A stretch of 64,000 nucleotides of DNA. Source: an uncultured Alistipes sp. (GTDB lineage: Bacteria; Bacteroidota; Bacteroidia; Bacteroidales; Rikenellaceae). Where the stretch lies: the NCBI GenBank assembly GCA_947367255.1, contig CANBCZ010000004.1, forward strand, positions 52,945 to 116,944, given 5' to 3'. How positions within the stretch are numbered: position 1 is the first letter of the stretch; every line of letters starts with the position of its first letter. Positions 48,531-57,699 of this stretch are shown one piece after another. The position numbers and the translations under genes were made by a program. A model generated the notes under the pieces. It worked only from the letters and a program-made list of their open reading frames with translations, made no database searches and was not told where the DNA came from.

Positions 48531-49424
48531 ATGACACCACAAGAGAGAGTTGCGGCGATATTCACAGAGCCCGACTTTTGCCCAGAGAACTACAAGGGCG
48601 AAACAGACGAGAACGGTCTACCACACGGCAAGGGAACGATGAAGTATGAGGAAAAGGTAACTTTTGCTTGGTTCTGGTTGATGGATGATAGTATTGCCCC
48701 AAAGCGCTATGAGGGTCAGTGGGAGCACGGCGTAAGGTGCGGAGAGGGTAAGATGACCTTCTATGCAGATAAAAGCCAGCACTACTCCTATACGGGTCAG
48801 TGGGTAGCGGGTCTGCCAGAGGGTTGTGGTACTATTCGCATCATCGACGAGCGCGGCAAAGAGAGCATAACCCCTTATAACCTTGTGGCGGGTATGCGCG
48901 AGGGCTGTAATACGGTTGTTGAGTTTGGTAAGACTATTGAGTGCGAGTGGAAGGCGGGCGTTAAGGAGGGTGTAGGTATCTGTACAATGCCTAACGGTCA
49001 GCAGTTTAGAGGCGTGTGGCACAATGATAATTTAGACCTTGATGGCTGTGACTTTATGGAGCCAACAGAGTCTCCGACACTTATCGTTACGCTCTATTAT
49101 GCAGGTTTTGACTATAGTCGTCGTATAGTTGCACTTGTTCAGGGTATCTGTGGAGAGCATACTATAGGCGAGTCGTTGCCTATTCTTTGTGATAAAGGTT
49201 TCAAGGAGCAAGATACGCTTATTGAGATTCTCGGTGTTGAAAATGGTGTGGTTGAGTATATTGTTGATGGTATATACTCGGAGGATAAAACTATGCAGGT
49301 GGGCAGGGTTGCGCCAGGTGAGACGGTCAAGCACGCTTATCGTAAAAAAGCTACAGCCAAAATCTATGACGACGACCACGACTATGAAATAGTTCGTGAA
49401 ATAGAGATTAAGTATAATAAATAA
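48531..49424 (+). CDS. MORN-repeat-like protein
   Basis: Repeated YxGQWxxGxxxGxGxM units (YEGQWEHGVRCGEGKMTF; YTGQWVAGLPEGCGTI). Confidence 0.75.
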   Translation: MTPQERVAAIFTEPDFCPENYKGETDENGLPHGKGTMKYEEKVTFAWFWLMDDSIAPKRYEGQWEHGVRCGEGKMTFYADKSQHYSYTGQWVAGLPEGCGTIRIIDERGKESITPYNLVAGMREGCNTVVEFGKTIECEWKAGVKEGVGICTMPNGQQFRGVWHNDNLDLDGCDFMEPTESPTLIVTLYYAGFDYSRRIVALVQGICGEHTIGESLPILCDKGFKEQDTLIEILGVENGVVEYIVDGIYSEDKTMQVGRVAPGETVKHAYRKKATAKIYDDDHDYEIVREIEIKYNK

Positions 49425-49436
49425 AATGGTATAATT

Positions 49437-50834
49437 ATGTTTGCATCAACAACTTACGTGGCTCGCAGAGCCGAGCTTTGTCGTCGAATTGGCAGCGGAC
49501 TTATCCTTATCCCTGGCAATATGGAGGCGTCATACAACTATCCGAACAATACATACCACTTCCGTCAGGATGGAACATTTCTCTACTACTTCGGACTCAA
49601 TCTGCCGCAGTTTTTCGGTGTAATTGACGCTGCAACGGGCGAGGCGACACTCTTTGGTGACGATGTGACTGTAGATGATATTATCTGGATGGGCCCGCAG
49701 CCGACAGTGGTTGAGCTGGGTGCGCAGGTGGGTGTGAAAAACACACTGCCACTCTCGGCGCTTGCTACATTTATCGCAGCGGCGACAGCATCGGGTCAGG
49801 CGGTGCACTATCTACCACCATATCGCGGTAAGACCACCCTGCAGCTCTGCTCGTTGCTCTCAAAGAGTCCTGAGCAGCTGATGAAGGAGATGTCTGTAGA
49901 CCTTATGTTTGCTGTGGCAGAGATGCGTGAGGTGAAGAGTGAGGAGGAGATTGAGGCTATGGAGCGCGCCTTCCACATCGGTTATGCTATGCACACAACA
50001 GCGATGAAGATGTGTCGTGCGGGCGTTGTCGAGCGTGAGATTGCAGGTGCTATAGAGGGTATTGCGCTCGGTCAGGGTGCGGGTATCTCCTTTACATCTA
50101 TCGTCTCGCAGCACGGAGAGACCCTTCACAACCACAACTACGACGGAGTGTTGGAGAATGGACGACTGCTGCTTGTTGATGCAGGTGCGGAGAGCGTGGA
50201 TAACTACTGCTCTGACCATACTCGTACATTCCCTGTAAGCGGAAAGTTTACCGAGAAGCAGAAGGATATATATAATATAGTATTGGCGGCGCAGCAGCAG
50301 GCACCCGAGAATATGAAGAGCGGTGCGATGTATATGGAGGATGTGCACCGCAAGGCACTGCTTACCCTTGCCGAGGGATTGAAGGGCGTGGGGCTGATAA
50401 ACGGTAGCGCCGAGGATGCTGTGGCAGCGGGTGCGATGTTCCTCTTTATGCCGCACGGATTGTCACACGGTATGGGTATCGATGTGCACGACTGCGAGGG
50501 TATGGGCGAGCGTAGCTACGACTTTTCTGCTCTTGCCGAGCGCGCGGCAGAGTCGGCAACATGCATACACCGTGCAACTTGGCGTCTGCGTGCAGGTACG
50601 GTTATGAGTAACGAGCCGGGAATCTACTTTATCCCTGCGCTGATTGATAAGTCTCGCAGCGAGGGACTCTATAAGGGTATTGTGAACTACGACAAGCTCG
50701 ACGGCTATCGCGACTTCGGCGGTATTCGTATCGAGGACGATGTTATCGTGACAGATAATGGTGGCGTAGTAGTAGGAAAGGATAAGAAGATTCCGGTAAC
50801 CGTCGAAGAACTCGAGTCTGTTATCAGTAAATAA
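49437..50834 (+). CDS. Xaa-Pro aminopeptidase (M24B)
   Basis: VDAGAESVDNYCSDHTRTFPVSGKFT, HGLSHGMGIDVHD, EPGIYFI. Confidence 0.94.
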   Translation: MFASTTYVARRAELCRRIGSGLILIPGNMEASYNYPNNTYHFRQDGTFLYYFGLNLPQFFGVIDAATGEATLFGDDVTVDDIIWMGPQPTVVELGAQVGVKNTLPLSALATFIAAATASGQAVHYLPPYRGKTTLQLCSLLSKSPEQLMKEMSVDLMFAVAEMREVKSEEEIEAMERAFHIGYAMHTTAMKMCRAGVVEREIAGAIEGIALGQGAGISFTSIVSQHGETLHNHNYDGVLENGRLLLVDAGAESVDNYCSDHTRTFPVSGKFTEKQKDIYNIVLAAQQQAPENMKSGAMYMEDVHRKALLTLAEGLKGVGLINGSAEDAVAAGAMFLFMPHGLSHGMGIDVHDCEGMGERSYDFSALAERAAESATCIHRATWRLRAGTVMSNEPGIYFIPALIDKSRSEGLYKGIVNYDKLDGYRDFGGIRIEDDVIVTDNGGVVVGKDKKIPVTVEELESVISK

Positions 50835-50843
50835 ACTCAAAAA

Positions 50844-50875
50844 AGCCAATAGCCAATGGCTAATAGCCAACAGCC
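50844..50875 (+). repeat. GCCAAT/GCTAAT heptad-like repeat spanning mqnB start codon
   Basis: AGCCAATAGCCAATGGCTAATAGCCAACAGCC. Confidence 0.7.
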
Positions 50876-51377
50876 TATATTTATCTTTGCTACCGAAGCC
50901 GAGGCGGCACCCGTAAGGGCTGCTCGTGGCGACCTTGATATCCGTATCTGCGGTGTCGGGGTGGTCGAGGCGGCTATGGCTGTGGCGAAGATTATCGAAG
51001 AGGAGCATCCCGAGGCGATTATCCTCTGCGGCATTGCAGGGGCGTATGACAGCACCCTTAATGTGGGCGATGTGGTGGCGGTAGAGGTGGAGCAGACGGC
51101 AACGCTGCCAAAGCTCTATCAGAAAAGCTACTCGGCAACCCTCTCGCTGCCACTTATGGCGGTGGTGTCGAATACCGTTATGGCTGTTGGAGCTGAGGCG
51201 TGCGGAGCGCAGGTAGAGAATATGGAGGGTGCGGCAGTATTTGCACTATGTGCCGACAGAGGTGTGAAGTGTGCGCAGATTCGTGCCATATCAAACTATA
51301 CGACCGACAGTCGCGAGCTGTGGGATATCCCTGCGGCACTTGAGGCGTTGGTAAATTGTATAAACGGACTGTTCTGA
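50856..51377 (+). CDS. mqnB: Futalosine hydrolase MqnB
   Basis: FATEAEAAPV..., ILCGIAGAYDSTLNVGDVV, QVENMEGAAVFALC; next to mqnD. Confidence 0.88.
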   Translation: MANSQQPIFIFATEAEAAPVRAARGDLDIRICGVGVVEAAMAVAKIIEEEHPEAIILCGIAGAYDSTLNVGDVVAVEVEQTATLPKLYQKSYSATLSLPLMAVVSNTVMAVGAEACGAQVENMEGAAVFALCADRGVKCAQIRAISNYTTDSRELWDIPAALEALVNCINGLF

Positions 51378-52150
51378 TGAAAAAGTTATCGTTACATATC
51401 TCGCCATGTCCGAACGACACATTTGCATTTGATGCGATAATCAACCATCGTATAGATCACGACTTTGACTTTGCAGTAGAGTTCAAGGATATCGAGGAGC
51501 TCAACGAGGGTGTGCTGGCGGGTATTCCCGATATATCCAAAATCAGCTATTCGGTCTATCCGAAGATTGCGGATGAGTATCTGCTGCTCGACAGCGGCTC
51601 GGCGCTCGGTCGTGGCAACGGGCAGTTGCTTGTGCGTCGAAAGGGGGAGAATAGCCCTATTCGTACCGTAGCTACTCCGGGACTGAACACTACGGCAAAT
51701 GCGCTGTTGATGCGCTACTTCCCCGAGGTGGAGGTGGCGCCGATGCTCTTCTCGACAATTGCCGAGGCTGTGGAGCGAGGTGAGACAGATGCGGGAGTGC
51801 TGATACACGAGGGTAGATTTGTATATCATCGCCGAAACCTTGAGCTTGTAGCCGACTTGGGTAAGTTGTGGGAGGCGGAGAGCGGGTTGCCGTTGCCACT
51901 CGGAGCGATAGTTATGCGCAGGAGTGTTGCGGCGACAATCTGTAAGCAGTTTGAGGCTCTGCTTGCCGACTCGGTGCGTTTTGCCTTCGAAAATCCGCAA
52001 ATATCGCGTCAGTTCGTCAAACAGCACGCACAGGAGCTCGAAGATGCGGTTATAGAGAGCCATATTGCACTCTTTGTAAACGAGTATACCGTAACCCTCG
52101 GAAAGGAGGGTCGAGAGGCTGTAAAAAGGCTGTTGGGGGTTGATGTGTAG
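51377..52150 (+). CDS. mqnD: 1,4-dihydroxy-6-naphthoate synthase MqnD
   Basis: LSLHISPCPNDTFAFDAIINHRID...DISKISYSVYPKI...LGRGNGQLLV...TPGLNTTANALL. Confidence 0.94.
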   Translation: MKKLSLHISPCPNDTFAFDAIINHRIDHDFDFAVEFKDIEELNEGVLAGIPDISKISYSVYPKIADEYLLLDSGSALGRGNGQLLVRRKGENSPIRTVATPGLNTTANALLMRYFPEVEVAPMLFSTIAEAVERGETDAGVLIHEGRFVYHRRNLELVADLGKLWEAESGLPLPLGAIVMRRSVAATICKQFEALLADSVRFAFENPQISRQFVKQHAQELEDAVIESHIALFVNEYTVTLGKEGREAVKRLLGVDV

Positions 52151-52286
52151 GGTTTTATGAAAAAAATTTAATATTTTTTTGAAAGCCCCTAACTCTTCAA
52201 TAGATGAACCGCACTGCGGGAGTGTCGGTTATAGATTGTCATTAAAAGGGTGGCAAAACTTATAAATCGTAACTACGAAAGAGAAC

Positions 52287-52318
52287 CCTTCGGCGCAAAA
52301 AAGTGCCGAAGGATTTTG
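52287..52318 (+). terminator. Terminator-like hairpin
   Basis: CCTTCGGCGCaaaaaaGTGCCGAAGGATTTTG. Confidence 0.55.
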
Positions 52319-52421
52319 TTTTGAAAAAATTTATTTATATCTTGCACTGCAAATCGGAACTAAAATGCTTTTTTTGACCCGATTATACATTAAAATTTAT
52401 AAATACTAAATAACTAATCGT

Positions 52422-54413
52422 ATGAAAAAATTTAGACTTTTACTTGTGATGTCATCGCTTCTGGCGCTGGTGTGCTCGTTTACAGCCTGCAGCACAGATT
52501 TAGCTGACAACTATCCTACTATCAGCGTAGAGGTTACACCGGGTGAGACCACTGCAAGCTCTATCGCATTTACTATTAAGGCTCAGGGTGCTGACGATAT
52601 CTACTACTGGGTAGTTAAGACTGCTGCTGAGGGTGAGGAGGATAATCCGGAGCTTAATATTAAGAAGGGTACCTACCTCGACGCTTCAATGGACACTCCA
52701 TTTGAGCAGTTGGTAGAGAAGACAGATCTTGCAGAGAAGACTGAGTATAACGTTTATGTATATGCAAAGAACTTCTCTCACGATGCTTATGCAACACCTA
52801 TCAAGCTTACAACTGGTGAGGCTGTAGTTATCGCTACCCCTACTGTTAAGGTTGTTCTCGATCCTGCTTCTGCTACAGAGACCTCTTTTGACGCTTTCGT
52901 AACAACTGAGAATGCTCAGAAGGCATCTTGGCTTGTACTCCCTAAGTATACTGCAGGCGTAAATGCTGCGAAGGTATTTGCTGAGGGTACTGCTATCACT
53001 GAGAAGCTTAACGAGGGCGAGGTTGCTGTAACTGTTGAGGGTCTTGAGCCAGGTACTGACTACGACTTCTACGTAGCTGTTGATAACGAGGGTGTTCAGG
53101 TACTGAGCGAGGTTGCTTCTGTATCTACAGTTGAGCCTTCAACTCCTGTAATTACAGTTGCTTTCTCTGAGCTTGCAGACTCAAAGAGTCTTGTTGATAC
53201 TGCTGGTCTTCCAGGTATGTATGTAATGGTTGCAAACCCTGAGACCAACGATTTGGCTCTGCTGTTTATGTATGACCTGACAAACTATCCTGACTATGCA
53301 GGTTACCTCTCTTCTGGTGACTATCCTGCACTTACAGGTTCTCTTGATGCTGGTCAGCTTCCACAGGCTTCTTGTCTGCTCGCAGATCCAAGTTATACTA
53401 ACTTTACTATCGGTGGTGTAGAGTACTATCCTGTAGGTGACCTCGGAGCAACTAAGGAGGGTTTGGTATATGGTCTTAACATTACTACCGTTATGCCAGA
53501 TGAGGATAACAACCTTATTACATTCAACGTTCCTGTAGTAGACGCTGCTGGTAATGAGTATATCATCCAGGGTGAGTATATGGGTCCTCTCGGTTATGTT
53601 GCTCAGATTCAGAGCTATCCATTTGAGCTTACTCAGTGGGGCTTCAAGGAGTTTACTGCAACTACTGAGGGTAATGTAGTTACTCTGAAGAGCACAAGCC
53701 TCAATGGTGACTTTGTTATGAATCTCCACACTGAGGATGGTAACTGGCTTGATACTGGATTCGTTGCAGGTGAGGGCGGTACCCTTACAGGTGGCTTCAC
53801 ATCTTACGTTGAGGGCGCTCCTGAGACTTTCTCATTCATCAGCGGTCGTATCTCTTTCTCAAAGGGTGAGGGCGAGAATGACTATAAGCTTATTATCTCA
53901 ACACGTGCTGGTGAGTGGATGATGCAGGGTCAGAGCGGTGCTTACACAATCGTAGTTCCAGAGTCAGAATACTATGATGTAAAGATTAACCTCCCAGCAG
54001 CTGAGACTCTCTCAGTAGATGGTAAGCGTTGGCAGTTGCCTTCTGACATCGCTGAGATGCTTGCAAGCTCTCCAACTGCAGTTGTTGTTGCAGACCTCGG
54101 CGTTTCAACTCCTGGTCAGCTTTATGTTGCTGTGGATTATGAGTCAATCTACGGTGCGCAGGCTGCAGGTATGTGGGCTCCAATGGTTGCTGTAAACTAC
54201 TCTGTTGAGGCTACAGATGCAACTTCTGGTAAGATTTTGGTTCAGTCATCTAATATGTATGGCGAGGTTTCAACTGTAGAGGTTCCTTACTCTAACCTGA
54301 CAGCAGATAGCGTAACCATCGACTTTACCAACTTGCTCGGTATGCCGGGCAATGGTCCTTGCACACTCTATACAGGAGAGGTTAATCTTCAGCAGGGTGG
54401 TGGCGTAATGTAA
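52422..54413 (+). CDS. Lipoprotein with Ig-like repeats and shared C-terminal domain
   Basis: Lipobox LVCSFTACSTD; C-terminal DGKRWQLPSDIAEML...GEVNLQQGGGVM. Confidence 0.87.
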   Translation: MKKFRLLLVMSSLLALVCSFTACSTDLADNYPTISVEVTPGETTASSIAFTIKAQGADDIYYWVVKTAAEGEEDNPELNIKKGTYLDASMDTPFEQLVEKTDLAEKTEYNVYVYAKNFSHDAYATPIKLTTGEAVVIATPTVKVVLDPASATETSFDAFVTTENAQKASWLVLPKYTAGVNAAKVFAEGTAITEKLNEGEVAVTVEGLEPGTDYDFYVAVDNEGVQVLSEVASVSTVEPSTPVITVAFSELADSKSLVDTAGLPGMYVMVANPETNDLALLFMYDLTNYPDYAGYLSSGDYPALTGSLDAGQLPQASCLLADPSYTNFTIGGVEYYPVGDLGATKEGLVYGLNITTVMPDEDNNLITFNVPVVDAAGNEYIIQGEYMGPLGYVAQIQSYPFELTQWGFKEFTATTEGNVVTLKSTSLNGDFVMNLHTEDGNWLDTGFVAGEGGTLTGGFTSYVEGAPETFSFISGRISFSKGEGENDYKLIISTRAGEWMMQGQSGAYTIVVPESEYYDVKINLPAAETLSVDGKRWQLPSDIAEMLASSPTAVVVADLGVSTPGQLYVAVDYESIYGAQAAGMWAPMVAVNYSVEATDATSGKILVQSSNMYGEVSTVEVPYSNLTADSVTIDFTNLLGMPGNGPCTLYTGEVNLQQGGGVM

Positions 54414-54428
54414 TAATTTGCCGTGGCA

Positions 54429-54556
54429 TTTGTCGTGAAAATACGGCATTAGCTGCACATCCCTAAAAGTAAACCCCCTTTGGGCTGTAGGTTTTACTAC
54501 TATCCCAAAGGGGTTTCTTTTGCGATGCACACCTACTACCGCATTTTGACGACAAA
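54429..54556 (+). repeat. Family 1 nested-hairpin repeat, copy F
   Basis: TTTGTCGTGAAAATACGGCATTAGCTGCACATCCC...AAACCCCCTTTGGGCTGTAGGTTTTACTACTATCCCAAAGGGGTTT...CCGCATTTTGACGACAAA. Confidence 0.85.
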
Positions 54557-54562
54557 TGAGAT

Positions 54563-54686
54563 TTTATCGTGATAGTGCCGCCAACCGACGACAAACCGAG
54601 AGCAAAGGCTGCTTGCAGACTATGCCGAGGTGCGAAGGAGGAAGAACCTCCTTTGGAGGGTCAATTACACCACTCTGACGATAAAA
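54563..54686 (+). repeat. Family 1 outer arms with different interior, copy G
   Basis: TTTTATCGTGATAGTG...ACACCACTCTGACGATAAAA; interior CCGAGAGCA...ACTATGCCGAGGTGCGAA shared with 41424-41470. Confidence 0.65.
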
Positions 54687-54741
54687 CGGCGTAAGAGGTG
54701 GCGGAGTGCAAATTTGTATATAAAAACATCCGCCGTAGGCG

Positions 54742-54772
54742 AGCCAATGGCTAAAAGCCAACAGCCAAAAGC
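54742..54772 (+). repeat. GCCAAT/GCTAAA heptad-like repeat
   Basis: AGCCAATGGCTAAAAGCCAACAGCCAAAAGC. Confidence 0.65.
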
Positions 54773-54801
54773 AACTCCCACCAAGCAGGTGGGAGTTTTG
54801 T
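54772..54801 (+). terminator. Terminator-like hairpin
   Basis: AACTCCCACCaagcaGGTGGGAGTTTTGTT. Confidence 0.7.
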
Positions 54802-54917
54802 TATTAGAGTGCGCCAGATACGGTATATCGTACAAAAAATCAGTCGCGGATAGTACTAAGACGTACAGCCGCGACTGATATTTAAGGGATGTGCCGTAGA
54901 TGGCACGCTATAATAGC
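54801..54917 (-). repeat. Family 1 nested-hairpin repeat, copy H (reverse orientation, 3' of fba)
   Basis: Reverse complement reads GCACATCCCTTAAATATCAGTCGCGGCTGTACGTCTTAGTACTATCCGCGACTGATTTTTTGTACGATATACCG, matching copy A architecture. Confidence 0.8.
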
Positions 54918-54921
54918 AAAA

Positions 54922-55920
54922 CTAAGCTTTGCCGTTTGAGCCAAGCACATTCACAATCTTGTGAATATACTGCTTCTTCATATTCTCACGTGCAGGACCG
55001 AGGTACTTACGTGGGTCGAACTCTGCTGGGTTCTTAGCGAATACCTCGCGGATAGCAGCGGTCATAGCAAGACGAGAGTCTGAGTCGATGTTGATCTTGC
55101 AAACAGCGCTCTCAGCAGCCTTACGGAGCTGTGACTCTGGAATACCTACTGCAGCCTTGAGTGCACCACCATACTTGTTGATAGTCTCAACCTCCTCCTG
55201 TGGAACTGATGATGAGCCGTGGAGAACGATAGGGAAGCCTGGGAGCTCCTTCTCGATAGCTGCAAGAACATCAAATGCCAATGGTGGTGGTACGAGGCGA
55301 CCTGTCTCTGGGTCGAGGGTGCACTGCTCAGGGGTGAACTTGTATGCACCGTGTGAAGTACCGATAGAGATAGCGAGTGAGTCGCAACCTGTCTTAGTTA
55401 CGAAGTCTACAACCTCCTCTGGCTTAGTGTAGTGGCTCTCCTCTGCGCAAACCTCATCCTCAACACCTGCAAGTACGCCGAGCTCGCCCTCTACAGTTAC
55501 ATCGAACTGGTGTGCGTACTCAACTACCTTCTTAGTAAGTGCTACGTTCTCATCGTATGGGAGGTGTGAACCGTCGATCATTACTGATGAGAAGCCCATG
55601 TCGATACAGCTCTTGCAAGTCTCGAAGCTATCGCCGTGGTCGAGGTGAAGAACGATCTGTGGGTTCTCCCAACCAAGCTCCTTTGCGTACTCTACTGCGC
55701 CCTCTGCCATGTAGCGAAGAAGGGTCTGGTTTGCGTAGTTACGAGCACCCTTAGATACCTGGAGGATAACTGGTGACTTTGTCTCAGCGGCTGCCATGAT
55801 GATTGCCTGCAGCTGCTCCATGTTGTTGAAGTTGAATGCAGGTACTGCGTAACCGCCATCGATTGCCTTTGCAAACATCTCGCGAGTGTTTACAAGGCCG
55901 AGATTCTTGTACGAAATCAT
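54922..55920 (-). CDS. fba: Class II fructose-bisphosphate aldolase
   Basis: AFNFNNMEQLQAI, LHLDHGDSFETCKSCIDMGFSSVMIDGSHLPY, LHGSSSVPQEEV. Confidence 0.95.
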   Translation of the reverse strand: MISYKNLGLVNTREMFAKAIDGGYAVPAFNFNNMEQLQAIIMAAAETKSPVILQVSKGARNYANQTLLRYMAEGAVEYAKELGWENPQIVLHLDHGDSFETCKSCIDMGFSSVMIDGSHLPYDENVALTKKVVEYAHQFDVTVEGELGVLAGVEDEVCAEESHYTKPEEVVDFVTKTGCDSLAISIGTSHGAYKFTPEQCTLDPETGRLVPPPLAFDVLAAIEKELPGFPIVLHGSSSVPQEEVETINKYGGALKAAVGIPESQLRKAAESAVCKINIDSDSRLAMTAAIREVFAKNPAEFDPRKYLGPARENMKKQYIHKIVNVLGSNGKA

Positions 55921-56003
55921 AGTTGTTGAATTAATTTATGGTTAATGATATGTTTGTTCACATTTACGCGCCAAAATTACAAAATATTTCTCAATTTTCG
56001 ACA

Positions 56004-57302
56004 CTAAAATACTAAATTCCACACAAATACTATACTTAATAGTATCGGAGCCACCCATTTAAGGGTAAAGGCAAGCAGTGGGAAGAGGCGTGCACGAAGT
56101 GTGCCGTGGTTGGAGATCTCCTCGTTGAATGTCTTTCGATCGAGCACCCAACCGGCAAAAATTGAGGTCAGCAGTCCGCCAACAGGCATCAGAACATCTG
56201 CCGTAATAACATCGAAGGCGTCGAAGAACCAGCTCCACTTAAGGCATACAACCGACAGCACTATAGTTGCCAGAGAGGTGATGCGGGCGGCATTGCGACG
56301 GGCAACATTGTGGTTCTCCTGCAGGTACTGCGTGAGCACCTCGTGGAAAGAGATTGTCGAGGTGAGTGCTGCGAGAACGACGAGCAGGAAGAATATTGAC
56401 GACCAGAGTGCCGCAGCGGGCATCTCGGCGAAGATAAACGGTATAGTTTCAAAGAGCAGGGTTGGTCCCGCTGTAGGCTCAAGACCCTCGACGCTAAATA
56501 CTGCCGGAAAGATAACCATACCCGAGAGCATAGCTACAAAGAAGGTCATAAGGCTCACAGAGAAGGAGGTCTTTGTGAGGTTTGTACCCTCCTTGAAGTA
56601 GGAGGAGTAGGCGATCATACAACCCAGACCAATCGAGAGCGAGAAGAATGCCTGACCGATAGCGCTGACGATAGTCTTCACTGAAAATGCCTTGCTGAAG
56701 TCCGGATAGAAGAGGAAACGGTAGCCCTCTGCGGCACCCGACATTGTTGCAGAGTGTGCCACAAGCACAACGAGCATCACAAGCAGTATAGGCATAACAA
56801 TCTTCGAGATGCGCTCCAGACCCTCCTGCACGCCCATAACGACGATAGCGTGTGTCAATACTACGAAGAGGATTGTATAGAGCGGCTCGCGCCATGAGCC
56901 TGTGAAGTCTGCAAAGTGCTGATGGAAGTCGCTCACAGAGTAGAGAACACCATCGGCAGAGCTGATGAAGTACTCGAGGGACCAGCCGGCAACGATGTAG
57001 TAGAAGCCTGAGATAAGCAGCGAGACAATGACGCTGTTATATCCCAGCCACTTCCAACGCGGAGAGAGCTGATTGTATGCCTTGACGGGGCTTTTGCGGG
57101 TGTGAGTACCGATAGCAAACTCGGCAAGCATAACGGGAATACCCACAACAAGTACACTCAACAGATAGACAACAAGAAAGGCTCCACCGCCATTCTCGCC
57201 TGTCATATACGGAAATCGCCAGATACTACCAAGACCGATAGCACTGCCGGCGGCAACAAGTATCGCTCCAATCTTGCTGCCAAAAGAGGCTCTTTTTGCC
57301 AT
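56004..57302 (-). CDS. Neurotransmitter:sodium symporter (NSS/SNF) family transporter
   Basis: FGSKIGAILVAAGSAIGLGSIWRFPYMTGENGGGAFLVVYLLSVLVVGIPVMLAEFAIG. Confidence 0.96.
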   Translation of the reverse strand: MAKRASFGSKIGAILVAAGSAIGLGSIWRFPYMTGENGGGAFLVVYLLSVLVVGIPVMLAEFAIGTHTRKSPVKAYNQLSPRWKWLGYNSVIVSLLISGFYYIVAGWSLEYFISSADGVLYSVSDFHQHFADFTGSWREPLYTILFVVLTHAIVVMGVQEGLERISKIVMPILLVMLVVLVAHSATMSGAAEGYRFLFYPDFSKAFSVKTIVSAIGQAFFSLSIGLGCMIAYSSYFKEGTNLTKTSFSVSLMTFFVAMLSGMVIFPAVFSVEGLEPTAGPTLLFETIPFIFAEMPAAALWSSIFFLLVVLAALTSTISFHEVLTQYLQENHNVARRNAARITSLATIVLSVVCLKWSWFFDAFDVITADVLMPVGGLLTSIFAGWVLDRKTFNEEISNHGTLRARLFPLLAFTLKWVAPILLSIVFVWNLVF

Positions 57303-57324
57303 TAACTAACCTAAGTTTTAATTG

Positions 57325-57699
57325 TTACTCTCGCGCAGAGGTGAGGGTAACGCTAACCTTTCTGACCTTGCCTCCAAGTGGTGGGGCAAGCTTTGTGACG
57401 GTGCACTTGACGGCTACAATCTGTTCAAAACGCTCAAGAAGTGCATCGATAATATTCTGAGCCACGCGCTCGATAGTGTGCTGTGTAATGCGCATCTGCT
57501 CGCGCACAACCTCATAGACGGTAAGGTAGTTTACGGCAAGGGTGACATCATCCTTTGTCGCAACCTCGCCCAGAGGTGTTGTAATCTCAAGGGCTACATC
57601 AAAGTGACTGCCCGAGAGTTGTTCCAAATCATAACAACCATGGAAGGCGTGGAACTCCAAGCCCTCCAGGTTGATTGTATATAGCTGATTGTTACTCAT
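57325..57699 (-). CDS. folB: Dihydroneopterin aldolase
   Basis: [31 protein letters not shown]; 124 aa. Confidence 0.9.
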   Translation of the reverse strand: MSNNQLYTINLEGLEFHAFHGCYDLEQLSGSHFDVALEITTPLGEVATKDDVTLAVNYLTVYEVVREQMRITQHTIERVAQNIIDALLERFEQIVAVKCTVTKLAPPLGGKVRKVSVTLTSARE

